NCBI GenBank assembly: GCA_031002005.1
Contig: CM061920.1
Coordinates: 116,984,095 to 117,048,094 of the forward strand
DNA: 64,000 bases
Origin: Vandiemenella viatica
Taxonomy: Eukaryota > Arthropoda > Insecta > Orthoptera > Morabidae
Reading direction: 5' to 3'
Shown here: positions 35,120-45,400 of the stretch, in pieces
How positions within the stretch are numbered: position 1 is the first letter of the stretch
Layout: the number at the start of each line of letters is the position of its first letter
Position numbers and translations under genes: made by a program
The notes under the pieces: generated by a model
The model's input: the letters and a program-made list of their open reading frames with translations, nothing else
Told to the model about the DNA's origin: nothing
The model's database searches: none

Positions 35120-35320
35120 TAAGTCAAGTGGGAGGGGAGAGAACAATAGGTGTGAAAATAATTGACAGGAGGGAGGGGAGAGAACAATAGAGGTGTGAAA
35201 ATTATTGACAGGTGGGAGGGGGAGAGAACAATAGAGGTGTGAAAATGATTGACAGGTGGGAGGAGGAGAGAACAATAGAGGTGATAAAATGATTGACAGG
35301 TGGGAGGGGGAGAACAATAG
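35120..35320. repeat. 43-bp minisatellite of the right arm
   Basis: Units with GAAAATGATTGACAGGTGGG are the inverted counterpart of 29383-29590. Confidence 0.8.
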
Positions 35321-35464
35321 AACAATAGAATGATACAATGTATCCAATTAGAACAATAGGGGTGGCATCCTTTGTGGCCGAATATCGGCTTTACCACACT
35401 ACTTACTTTAACTACGGCAAATAAAAAAAACTTACTTCGTTTGGCTTTAATCACTCCCTCCGCC

Positions 35465-35525
35465 CCTCCTCAGCGTTTCTTGTTTCCCCACCCCCTTGAC
35501 CGAACCACATAGTTTATGGACATTC
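35465..35525 (-). mobile_element. Terminal fragment of the G-tract MITE family
   Basis: The complement begins AGTGAATGTCCATAAACTATG and continues GTGGTTCGGTCAAGGGGG, matching the termini at 35799 and 39266. Only the end is present. Confidence 0.55.
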
Positions 35526-35599
35526 ACTTATTTTATAACAAATAGTCTCGCCTTAAACGCTTTCAATACTTAAGGTAATATATTCTTTTTAATTTAATT

Positions 35600-37430
35600 G
35601 CGATGGAGCACTTGCTCCGGTGGCAATTTCTCTACACACTCATTTTTCCCCTTTCCTTTTTCCACCACTTTTCTCCCTCTGCTAATTTCAAATTTAAATT
35701 GTTTTAACATCTTTGGTAAATTAATCATCATTTGTCTTAGTGATTTGTTCTAATCTGTGACGCCCTTGCCTCAGAAAGAAAATCTTTCCACACTCTTAAG
35801 GAGCGTCCATCAACTACGTGACTCGATCTAGGTTTGGGGGGGGGGGGGGAGGGCTCGGTAGAAAACTACGCTTAGCTATGTGTGGAGGGGAGTGTTCGAG
35901 CCAAGCAACGTAGCTTCTCATTTATATTACATTTTACAGTTAATATAAGGCACAGAACACATAACAGCTCGTGGATGTTTATTTCCGTCATTTAATCATC
36001 TCCATATGTAATTTAGATACCCATAAACTGACAGTGACGCGCATGCATGTGTCTTGACGTCATAGAAATTATAGTATTTGGTTGCACGCGGCCGGCGCAT
36101 TTGAACTAACCGACACGCTACGGCGCATTACGATTCGGAAAACATTAGACATGCTGTCTGTACCTAGAATCAAATTCGGTTACAGATGTCATACGGGATT
36201 TTACAAGGCAGTGCCAGTTCGTATTGTTTTGATAATTCGAAACAATACTTTTTTATTAGAATCGCACCGCTCGTTGATGAAGTAATTCTAATTTTGTTGT
36301 GTCAAGTGAATTTCAGTGCAAGTTTAAGTATAGTTCTCGCTGAAATTTCAAGTTTAAAGTGTGGTGTGTAAACTTTACGTGGCTTTACGGAAATATTTTT
36401 CCAACGAGTTTTCACTATCCAATGAGTTATAGAAGTCTTTTAAGCCGATCAAATAATCATTCCCTAGTAATGTAGAAAGAAAGGTGACATAACTGCGGCA
36501 AAAGAAAACAACCAGCGCTTCTTACTTTTTTAAGCAGTGGGTATAGATTGTTCTGCTTTATCAATTAATATACAATGGTGAATGTGATCAGGAGGTTTTT
36601 AGTAACACTTCAAGAAGAAAAGTATCTGTCTGTATCTGAGGAAGAGGTTTTTCCCAATAACTTGTCATTTGCAGGAGTAGCTAGTGTCAACATTTCATTC
36701 AGAATATTTATAATTATAGAAAAATACATAAAACAAATACCAGTTGGGTTCATTATACACGAAATAATTTTAACAATAATCTGTTAAGAGAAAACAGTAC
36801 TAAATGTCTTCTGGAATTAATAGGGAAAAAGCTACCTGCCACACGGCAGGGGGAAGCGGGGCGGGGGGGGGGGGGGTCGAGACAAAGGTCACGTCGGGCT
36901 ACGTGGGTGGATGGGGCGTTCAAGGGAAGCCTAAATGGAGCTACGTAGTTTATGGACACTTCCTTATGCCTGAAATCGAGTGCCAGTTTGTGATAATGGT
37001 CATCTTTCCTTTCATGCACCTCTTCTAATTCTTCTACCAATGTGTTTCCGTGCCTCATCACCATACTTACACGACTCACTTCTCCCTCCTCCTGTCTTCC
37101 AATGAATCCCATTCCAACTCCTTTAGCATATCACTTACTGATTCTATTCTGTGGTAATTTCCAGAGACAAATCTAGCAGCCCTTGTTTGTAACCCCTCCA
37201 ACTCCTGTATCTGATATCCAAAATGAGTCCCATACTACACTACCATATTGAAGCAATGGCCTGACCAACGTTTTGTAATCCAGTTCCTTTACTTCTCTAA
37301 TACATGCCTTCATCACTCTCTCCAACAATGATTTTGATACCTTGCTTTACCTTACCAAAATATCTTGCCCAATTAAGTTTGTTGTTCAAATTTCAAGTCT
37401 TCAACAAGCAGTTCTTTCCCCACCTTATAA
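35600..37430 (-). pseudogene. CR1-like LINE 3' part (copy C), split by a MITE
   Basis: The 3' UTR with the GCGATGGAGCACTTGCTCC hairpin starts at about 35600. Coding similarity resumes at 36967 (GNTLVEELEEVHERKDDHYH, LALDFRHKE) and runs up to about 37430 (GGTAATTTCCAGAGACAAAT and the WDPHFEYQI-like region near 37210). The reading is collinear with copies A and D except for the 1165-bp insertion 35799-36963. Heavily mutated. Confidence 0.75.
35799..36963. mobile_element. G-tract MITE (PIF/Harbinger-like), long copy
   Basis: The ends AGGAGCGTCCATCAACTACG and the complement of CTACGTAGTTTATGGACACT form terminal inverted repeats of about 24 bp. TTA flanks both sides (35796-35798 and 36964-36966), and removal of the insert restores the LINE sequence seen in copy A (CACACCTTATGCTG). 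G-tracts of 14 lie at 35836-35849 and 36863-36876. Compared with the short copy at 39266-39655 it has about 760 bp extra in the middle (about 36013-36772), holding two short frames without a motif. The TTA duplication and GGG-type ends fit the PIF/Harbinger superfamily. Confidence 0.8.
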
Positions 37431-37439
37431 CATTATAAA

Positions 37440-37740
37440 CACCTTTTGTCTTGCTATGATACCCAACCGAACTCTTTTATCATAGCCTATCATTCGCCGA
37501 TCTATTTTGCGGTAATTTTCATTCATTTGGATCCCTTCCAACTCCTGTAGGTCATACCCACACTGTGGCTTCCATGCTACCTCACCACACTTAAGTAATA
37601 GTCTGATCGAGGATTTGCATCCCAGTTCCTTTAAATCCCTGGTAAATTCGCTCATAACCCTCTACACTGGATGTGGGACTGTGAAACCTCTTTCTACTAT
37701 CTGCCCAATGTGTCATGTACAAATCAGTTTAACTAACTGT
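37440..37740 (-). pseudogene. Second CR1-like fragment, same orientation
   Basis: The frame 37425-37655 (minus) repeats the segment with FTRDLKELGCKSSIRLLLKC and YDLQELEGIQMNENYRK, the part upstream of the C-terminus already present in copy C. It is therefore a second, more diverged copy or a duplication. Confidence 0.55.
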
Positions 37741-37744
37741 TTCT

Positions 37745-38676
37745 ATCTTTTTTTTTATCTAATTGTGATTTTAATAAAAGGTTACTAAAAAGGATAGTGG
37801 TGGAGTTGTCAAATAAAATTTGTCTTGAAACCTTAAATTTTTGCTGTGTGTTATTTACTATATTGAGTTATTCATTATAAAATTGCAAATTATTTAATAT
37901 TATTTATTGTTAATTTTTTAATAACGTTAACTTGCCGTATCCAGGGATAACTATGATATAAGGCAATTAATTCCGTAAACAAATCACTGCCCTAGATTCT
38001 AAAAGACCACCGCGTAAAATGTTTTCGAAAATAAAAACAAAATAATAGTTATTTTAGCTCCGCACAAGGAGGAGAAACGTCAGTCAAGACCGACAACAAT
38101 GCTGGAAGTCGTCAGTCAAGACGGAAAACAAAGCTCCCGCCGATCCGTTTTCTGAAAGTCGTCCGTCTTCATTCAGTTCAGGTAAAACGTCCGTTCTGCT
38201 GTCCACACGCAATGTTTTGTCTGATACGTTTTGCCTGATCAAGTGAAACGTCAGTCAAGACGTTAAGTGTAGACCCGACCTAAAAGAAAAGCAGCACGTC
38301 TCAACTCGCGATTGGTAGGAAATCTCCGAAACCGCGCTAAGCGTCAACTCTGTGTCGGCAACGTAGCAATGCTGCCAATGCAGACTGTCCGTGGCTCGGT
38401 CAGTGCAATATAGAACAATGACTAACTGCAGTGTAGCACATAAATCACTAAAATGCTCTGCTTACTTAAGGAACCAAATTCTACGACTTGAAATACCTAT
38501 TGATTCTCAAGTTTTCATGCGGTTAATATTATTATGAAACTCTCTTCCTATAGTTATCTAAAATCATTTTCGAGTAAGTGATTGTTTTGATCTGTTACAG
38601 AGCGCTGCGTTTTTCCTTGATTGGAGAATATTCATGAAACATTTGTTATTGGCGAAATCGGAAGCAGTCTCCTTTA
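37745..38676. other. Unassigned sequence with a repeated AAACGTCAGTCAAGACG motif
   Basis: The words AACGTCAGTCAAGAC at 38079-38093, CGTCAGTCAAGACGG at 38109-38123, and AAACGTCAGTCAAGACGTTA at 38246-38265 followed by GTGTAGACCCGACCTAA look like subterminal repeats and the right end of a DNA transposon (possible TAA target). A left end was not found. Confidence 0.3.
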
Positions 38677-39265
38677 CTGATAACTAGGGTTCCCACCTTT
38701 ATGTCGTAAAATATAGAGAAATATGCATACAAATATGACCTTACAAACGGGTAAATATGACCCAAAATGACAAAAAAGTTATGTAGCTACTTGTGTCATT
38801 TCATGTAGCCAAAATAATATGCTTGCGTACACTCATTGCACCATAGCAGGAAAAAAAATTTTCAGAAAAATTTAATATTCTTCTTTAAAAGAATAGCTTA
38901 CTATATTTCTACTTTGGGAATTAATTATTTTTTGCTGTGGGTTCGTGTATATACCGTTTTTAATTCTTGTTTGATGCCAGCATTGCAGAATATCATCACA
39001 TGCATCTTCAAGTTCTCGAAGAGGAATTTTCTCCTGTTGCCAGTTGAAACTGTGTTTTCCCACTCTTTAGCGAACAACGAGTACATAGCCGCCATGTCCT
39101 GCTTGACCTATCTCACTTTACACACTTTTAACGACTGATGCATTGTCGACATTAAAAGGCGGGCGGAACATTTACGGCAATAATGTATAACTTTAATTCT
39201 TGACTGGTGAAATGTGACCAATTCAGTGATAGTTTCGTTTCTTTCTCCAATGTACAAGGTGATTA

Positions 39266-39655
39266 GGGATTGTGCACAAACTACGTGGCTCGGTCAAGGG
39301 GGGGGAGGGGTTGGCTGGAAGGCTACGCTGGGCTACGTGGGGGGAGGGGGGGTTCCGAGCCAGGCCACGTAGCTTTCCTTTCATAACATTTTTCACGGTT
39401 AAAATGAGGAACAGAACTCACAACAGCATGTGAATATTTATTTCCGTCATTTAACTATCTACTTATGTAATTTACAATAGTCTGACAAGAGATAACAATA
39501 CAAAATGTTTTCTAGAATCAAAAGGGAACAAAGCTACGTGCTACGTGGGGGGGGGGGGGGGGGGGGGGTAGAGGCAAAAGCCACGTAGGGCTACGTGGGG
39601 GGGGGGGGGGTTCACAGGAGGCCAAAATGGAGCTACGTGGTTTGTGCACGCTCCC
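39266..39655. mobile_element. G-tract MITE (PIF/Harbinger-like), short copy
   Basis: The ends GGGATTGTGCACAAACTACG and the complement of CTACGTGGTTTGTGCACGCTCCC form inverted repeats. TTA at 39263-39265 and 39656-39658 flank it. G-tracts at 39298-39305, 39547-39568 (22 G) and 39597-39610. Internally it aligns with the outer parts of the 35799-36963 copy. Confidence 0.8.
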
Positions 39656-39658
39656 TTA

Positions 39659-40233
39659 TAATTAAAGTTTAAGTTTCAAAACGCTCTAAAAAACGAACCA
39701 CTGATTAGAATGACGTAAAAATTTAACGGCGTATTATTGAAGAAGGGGGAAAGAACAAGAACCAAAAAAGCATCCATCCAATCGGTTTTTATGTTTCGCG
39801 AGACTGGCTGTCAATATGCTGTCCACTGTTGTGTGCAACAAGATTATATCGGGAAACAGCATGTTCCACAACCGATCGAAGTGTCACCGGGGTCAAGTTG
39901 AGAATGTGTTGGGCAATGCGTGTCTTCAATTCAGCTACGTTGGCAATCGGAGTACTGAACACAACATCTTTCAGATAACCCCACAGCCAGAAATCACACG
40001 GATTAAGATCAGGTGATCGGGCCGGCCAGGCTGTAGGGAAATGATGACTCATAATTCTAGCATTTCCGAAATGCTGCCTCAACAACTGCTTCACTCGATT
40101 TGCAATGTGCGGAGGAGCGCCATCTTGCATTCATGTTCTTTCCCCCTTCTTCAATAATACGCCGTTCAATTATGACGTCATTCTAATCATTGGTTCGTTT
40201 TTTTAGAGCGTTTTGAAACTTAACCTTTAATTA
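39659..40233 (-). mobile_element. Mariner-like element with about 100-bp terminal inverted repeats
   Basis: TIRs at 39659-39756 and 40135-40233 are almost complementary over about 100 bp (TAATTAAAGTTTAAGTTTCA on the left). TA on either side (39657-39658, 40234-40235) is the presumed target duplication. The left copy shares its TA with the TTA of the MITE, so it inserted exactly at that junction. Confidence 0.75.
39789..40130 (-). pseudogene. Mariner-like transposase, C-terminal half
   Basis: A 113-codon open frame starts MQDGAPPHIANRVKQ, with the second catalytic Asp at residue 3, and contains WPARSPDLNPCDFWLWGYLK with the third acid (Asp) at residue 46, 42 residues further on. The DD(about 41-42)D spacing and the NPCDFWLW box distinguish it from Tc1 (NPIE). 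The N-terminal DNA-binding half and first catalytic Asp are absent; the frame begins right inside the TIR, so the element is an internally deleted, non-autonomous derivative that kept an open frame. Confidence 0.85.
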
Positions 40234-40750
40234 TAATCACTCTGTATAATAGGAGTACATTTCTGTGAATATTTATCTTAATTTATTCTCATATATAACT
40301 TCTAATGAATTTCCGATACTATTATAAAATTACCAGATTTTCCTCTAAATATGACCACAAAGATTATCGCAATGTGACCAAATCTAGGAATGTAAATGGC
40401 CTATATTTACATGGAATATAAAATACATTTAAATACAATTAGAAACGTTCAAATAGTGTTTAACTCAGTATTACAGCTCAAAAAGAAGTCGGGGAAAAAA
40501 TATGACTTGTCATTAGATCCGAACCTTACTGATAACTAAGCCCCGGATTTTTAGGTTCTAAAAAAACAATTTTAGGTTTTTTCAACTTACGTTTTAGGCT
40601 TTTATAGGTTTTTAAAATTCTGATTTAGGAACTTACACGTTTTTAAGGGAAATAAAATTTAAAACACACAGTATATACTACCATAGTGTAATGGACCGTT
40701 TTAATAATTACAGTATATTTTGGGAGATATAAAAATATTTATAATGATAA

Positions 40751-41429
40751 TGTATGAGCGGCGGCACTCACTGGCAGTAAGCGCCTGGCGTGGGATGTCG
40801 CAAGACAGCTCAGCAATAAATCCAGGTCGGCGAGCAATAGTTATGGAAACTGGGCTCGTGTAGAAGCTTCGAGATACGCTAGCTGTCAGTTGATTGCCCT
40901 TAGAACTGGGACAGAGTACGCAACTGACGAAATATAAGCGCGAGCTCACCGAGGCTCGAGAGAAGTCGGAGAAGTCGGGAGAAGTCGGAGAAGTCGGGGG
41001 AAGTCGGTCAAGCCAAGTTCGAGTGACTAAGCAGCCACTATGCTGCGTTAAACAGCGAGACGGGAACGAAGGCCAGCTCTGCCCGCTAGTCAGCTGATCT
41101 GCCATACCAATGTAAGTCCATCAGTCTTTTATATTACTAAGTGCTTGGAGTCCTGCTCGTGGCCAATGGACAAATGTAACAGCCCGCAGTGAAAGAATAA
41201 AACTATGTACGCACTTAGTGTCTTTCATTAGTGCAAGTCAGTAATGTCCAGGTTCAGGTACATAGCCTAAGTAAGATAGCCAAAGCCGGGACGGAAGTAC
41301 CAAGAACGGGAGCCGCAGCAGACTCGCCCCAAGTAAGTAATACTGGCTAACGCTCACAGTGACCACATACAACTTATCCATCCTGACAAACACAAATGCA
41401 CTTATCCATCTGACATCACCATTACAACT
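40751..41429 (+). mobile_element. Putative solo LTR of a retrotransposon
   Basis: A GC-rich island starting TGTATGAGCGGC and ending ATTACA contains a TATA-like GAAATATAAGC near 40929, a minisatellite of GAGAAGTCGG at 40964-41010, and AATAAA at about 41199. It is followed by ACTTGGTGATCAGAGTGG, similar to the segment after LTRs in some insect retroelements. No internal coding region or second LTR was found. Boundaries and class are uncertain. Confidence 0.35.
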
Positions 41430-41649
41430 TGGTGATCAGAGTGGAGATGATCGAATCCAGCTGACATCACTTTTACAATTGTGTTAAAAATATTGTTGAC
41501 TTTACAATACAATGTTAAGTACTCCATAAAAACTTCTAACATGTCATTGCTCGATCACATTAAAACATGCAAAATAAATCACTAATATGTTCAAAATAGT
41601 TCGTCTTTATTGTGTATGGTATACAACTCATTTAAAACTTCTAATATGA

Positions 41650-43293
41650 CACTGAACAATGAAATATTTTGACAGATTTCCAGGAGTAAATCCTCCTCTC
41701 TTTTCCGTTCAAATTCTCTTGAATGCGGAAAAACTACGCTTTACGTCACATGTGGCCAGAGGTGTGAACTTTGTATCAGCGATTTCCTTAGGATTCCAAG
41801 GCAAGATTCTTGTTTCTTTAGACCACAGAGGACATGGCCTATGTATTCCATCCTCTTGAAATCAGGACTGCGGGCTAAAACAGAATCATGCTTCTTATGG
41901 TAGCTATAGACACCCCAAATGGTCCAGGAGCCACTTTGGTCCTCACTTCTTGGATGATTTGAAGTGCTTCCGTCAACGGTAGAGAACCTCCTTCCAAATT
42001 CTTGATTGAAAATTCTGGGTTGTAAAAATTTGCCTTTGTATATCTCAACTCCTATACAGATGGTACTGAGTGCAACACTTTCTTTGCATTTACTATAGCA
42101 ATAGCTTCGCTTTCATCTAATGATTCGATGACCTCCGTGATGCTCTCATAGTTTTCTGCATAATATATTGCGGCTGAGAGCCAGGTCCCCCATCGTGTCA
42201 CTACTGGCTCGGGAAGGAGGGGTATCGATGGAAGCTTTTCCCTGTAAGTAACGACTCGACTTGGCGCTTTCAGGAATATTTTCTTCACTCAAGGAATTAT
42301 CTCGTTAACTTCAGGGTGCTGTTCCCGAATTTTTTCAGCTACCTGGTTCAGCCAATGATCTAGACAGGTGACATGGACCATTCGAAGATGGAATGCCTTC
42401 AAACACTCCCCTGCTTTTATCGTATAAGCTGCACTGTTTGTCACCAACAACGACAACTTATCCTCGTGATCTGGACCTGGCCACAACAGTTTTGATGCAT
42501 CCCTTACAGCAATTACCACAGTAGACTGGTTAGTCATTGGAAGTTCTCTGCACATAATGACTTGGGGTATACTACGTCCCTCACATGCGAGCTTGCCCAC
42601 AACAATGCTATGTATCTGCCGCAGGTATCTGTCGTCTCATCTACACTTAACCAGATGAAGTGGTCGGCAATGTCCACTAGTTCTTCAATGGTTTTCACTT
42701 GCAGCTAAAGCAAGTAATTCTTTCTTAAAGTGAATTCATCTGATATTTTTCTGTTGCAAAATTCTTCCAAAATGATTTTCAGGACTGCATTCTGGCCTGT
42801 TGAAACTGGTATATTGGCGGCAGTTAGAGCTTCACACAGACGCAGGTGAAACGAATCTTCTGCACCCAGCTTTGAACTTGTAATGAAACTCTGCTTCTGT
42901 TCGGAAGCGTTTCTCCTGGTAACATTTGCCAAATGAGTTGCTGAATTCTGATACCGTATTACGTGGGATCATTTTTCTGCAGTCACTTATATAGAAGGCA
43001 AAACTAAAAATAGTCCACCTGAATATAACACCCCGGATAATACCCAGTTAATATTATGAAACTTCATCCAGCAGTCTAGACTCTGTCAGTTTACGTTATT
43101 TTAGAAATGAAAACAAATAAAATATAATTTATTTTTTAAAATTATAAAGGATATATGTATATAAAACAAACTAAACTTACTGGTTTCACACATGCTTGAC
43201 AATATATAATTTTCTCTCATCTGTAGAAAAATTCTTGTTCGTTCCTAACTACTCTCGCAGATGACTACTTCTTGAGGATTTCTGTTTAGGCAT
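41650..43293 (-). pseudogene. hAT transposase pseudogene (CGGBP1-like group)
   Basis: The minus strand encodes, in order: an N-terminus MPKQKSSRSSHLRE (43293-43249, then stop) with a remnant BED finger ending at a splice-like GTAAGT (43183); FHLRLCEALTAANIPVSTGQ and ISDEFTLRKNYLL (42720-42870); a central part with KLSLLVTNSAAYTIKAGECL and MVHVTCLDHWLNQVAEKIRE (42289-42600); KKIFLKAPSRVVTYREKLP and PVVTRWGTWLSAAIYYAENY (42052-42288); and a C-terminal dimerisation part with TSCDVKRSFSAFK-like and NLSKYFI (about 41660-41790). This order matches hAT-type transposases resembling CGG triplet repeat-binding protein 1. Frameshifts and stops separate the parts. Confidence 0.85.
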
Positions 43294-43794
43294 TATTGTT
43301 TTTAATTAAGGAACTAAACTTATGTAGACCTTCACAATATTTTAATTTCCGTGTTACCACTGAACGATGACGGTATAAAACTGTTAATTTCTCAGAAAGG
43401 GTTTGCGTTCCTGAGATTGTTAATGTTTAAAACTTGCTTTGTCGATTTGTTTCTACTGAATGTAAACCTTTGTAACAATGTGAAGTTGCCACACCGCATT
43501 GTTACAGCTTTTCTCAATGTTACTGTCAACAATTAGATTAAAACACATCATTTAATATTTTGGTGAATAGTTATTCCAATTTTAAAATAAATTCTTTCGT
43601 TTTACGGGTAAACATAGTTCGTTTACCCTCCAAGTTCGGCTTTACCTCTCGGACTATGTTAGGGATCATTCCCATACTGCTCACATTTGCATTGGATCTT
43701 AGGATTCACGTAATAATAGAAACAGCTGGTGATGGGGACTGGCCGGATCGCCAAGTAACATTAACTTGGATCGATGTAGAAGAAGAAAACGAAA

Positions 43795-43980
43795 TTTTTT
43801 CGAAGGAAGGGGGAAAAGGAAGCAGCCGCCCGTAACCTGTCCATAAGGCACTGTTCCGGCATTTGCCTGGAGGGGAAAAGGAAAACCACGGAATACCATG
43901 TCAGAACAGCCGACGGTTGGGTTCGAACCCATGGCATCTTCCACGGCCCGTAACTCTGATCTAATCCCGTTGGACATTTG
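43795..43980 (-). repeat. tRNA-derived SINE (family 4) inside hAT element 2
   Basis: On the minus strand a B box GGGTTCGAACCC near 43920 is followed by GTGGTTTTCCTTTTCCCCTCC, CAGGCAAATGCCGG and TTACGGGCGGCTGCTTCC, the layout of an insect SINE. The A-box side (ACGGGATTAGATCAG) is weaker. It abuts the piggyBac TTAA. Confidence 0.6.
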
Positions 43981-44360
43981 TTTAACCCTTTGACTGCTGT
44001 TGACGTCTATATACGCCATTTTGCCTGCGGGCCCCGAGTGCTGATGACGGGTATAGCCGCAGCCGTCGGATTTCCCCTGAGTGCTGATGACGAGATAAGC
44101 CGCACCCGCCTGCCGCTACCTGTGTGCTGATGACGAATATAGACGCGCCGCTACCTGAGTCGTACAACGGACTTCTCGCCACATTTCTCAATAGCCTTTC
44201 ACAGTTTTGGTCGCTAGCTTATTGTACGAATGTTTGTCTGCTGGGAGCCTAGGCTTCGATCTATAGTTCACTGTCCAACGAAAATTAAATCAGTGTTCTT
44301 TGTGTCCTGTATTTTATAAAGAAAATTGAAAGACGTCGTGGGTGCATTGAGGAATAAATC

Positions 44361-44940
44361 ATGGAGATTCTTACGATGAGTGACACTGAGTATGAACTAC
44401 GTCATTTTGATGGAAGTGATACCTTTTCCACAAAATCGGAAAGCTGTATTCCTAAAACATTCTCGTCAGGAGGGGTGACAATGCAGTCTCATGTTTCAAC
44501 AAGTTAGTTGTTCTGAAGAATCAGAAAGTGATAGTGAAACGGCTACGAAGAAATTACGTCTTGGCGATAAATCTAACTAGAAAATCATTATCGTCCAGTT
44601 AGTCACGCATTTGATGTTACACTATTGGGAAATGCGTGTCAAATAGGGAATGTGTCAAGTATTCTGTCAGTTTTCATGTTATTTCTTACAGAAGAACTGA
44701 CGAAATATATAGCTGATGAAAAGAATCGGTTTTGTATAACCACTATGAAGAATACTCCAGAATCAGAGCTTTCTCGAATATCAAAGTGGAAAGATACTGG
44801 ATATGATGAAATGTATTGTTTCAGAGCTATTTGTCTTCTGATGCCTAGCGTGAAAAAAATTGAAAATTAGGGAATATTGGACCAGAGATGTCCTTCTAAA
44901 TACTCCAATTTTTAGTGAACTTATGTCCAGATACCGCTTT
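44361..44940 (+). pseudogene. piggyBac transposase, N-terminal part
   Basis: A start Met at 44361 (MEILTMSDTEYE) opens an acidic N-terminal region interrupted by frameshifts. ORF 44625-44870 carries ELTKYIADEKNRF and KWKDTGYDEMYCFRAICLLM, and a frameshift leads into EYWTRDVLLNTPIFSELMSR (44875-44935), the conserved piggyBac segment before the first catalytic Asp. The catalytic core is missing: the following part is replaced by unrelated sequence and a LINE 3' end. Confidence 0.75.
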
Positions 44941-45157
44941 TTGTTACTCTGGTGAGGTTTCGTGCGATTTCGCCGCAACCCGGCCCCCCCCCCCCCCCTC
45001 TATTTCACATCACGTAATTAATGGACAGACACTTCATAGCTTAGAAATGAAAAATCTGTTGAGTACTTATGTGGAACAAATTTCATCAAAGAAACAAAAT
45101 TACGTATAATCGGGTAATTACAAAGCGCAGCAAACATTCAGTCAACATGGAGACATG

Positions 45158-45400
45158 GGTGTCTACATCTACAAAGATATTCCGGAAACCAAATTTCGGT
45201 GTGTGGGGGAGGCTGCTTGAACAATTATAATTTTAAGGTCTCTTTCTATGGTATTCGTGAATAGCGCGAGGAAAAATCGGATGGCTTTAACTCTCTGTAT
45301 GAGTTCGAATATCTCTAATTTTACAGTCGTGGTCTGAACGCGGTATGTAAGTGTGGAATAGAATATTTCTAGCATTTTTTTGAATCAACAATAACTCTCT
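45158..45400 (-). repeat. LINE 3'-end fragment inside the piggyBac
   Basis: The plus strand TCTACATCTACAAAGATATT followed by GGAAACCAAATTTCGGTGTG resembles the 3' UTR seen at 49501-49570 (TACATCTACATCTATATC… GTGGGTGGCAGAGGG). No RT motif. Weak. Confidence 0.35.

Larger units (their letters stand above)
29311..35402. mobile_element. 6.1-kb foldback-type element with about 2-kb composite inverted arms
   Basis: The two ends are inverted copies: GTAGTGTGGTTAAGCCGATA at 29311 and its counterpart ending at 35402, followed by the same hairpin-prone GCCGA-TAT-TCGGC and ACAAAGGAT. The complementarity continues inward, block for block in the same order: 43-bp minisatellite, a GC-rich block with CACTTGACTAACCTCAGTT, tandem SINE-derived units, a unique 180-bp block, and 240/256-bp tandem units. 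Left arm about 29311-31690, right arm about 33400-35402. The middle (31690-33400) holds three SINEs and a 200-bp direct duplication, with no transposase-like frame. Architecture resembles Drosophila Foldback/Galileo-type elements. The superfamily cannot be fixed; a 7-8 bp target duplication would allow P, hAT or Mutator-like. Confidence 0.8.
38685..40528. mobile_element. hAT-type element 1 (with nested MITE and mariner)
   Basis: Starts TAGGGTTCCCACC and ends with the complement of TAAGGTTCGGATC. It is flanked by CTGATAAC at 38677-38684 and 40529-40536, an 8-bp duplication conforming to the nTnnnnAn target preference of hAT elements. Removing the nested elements leaves about 874 bp, with no transposase recognised; the minus frame 38872-39063 has no motif. 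Sub-terminal regions both carry ATATGACC-type words, as is common in hAT elements. Confidence 0.7.
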
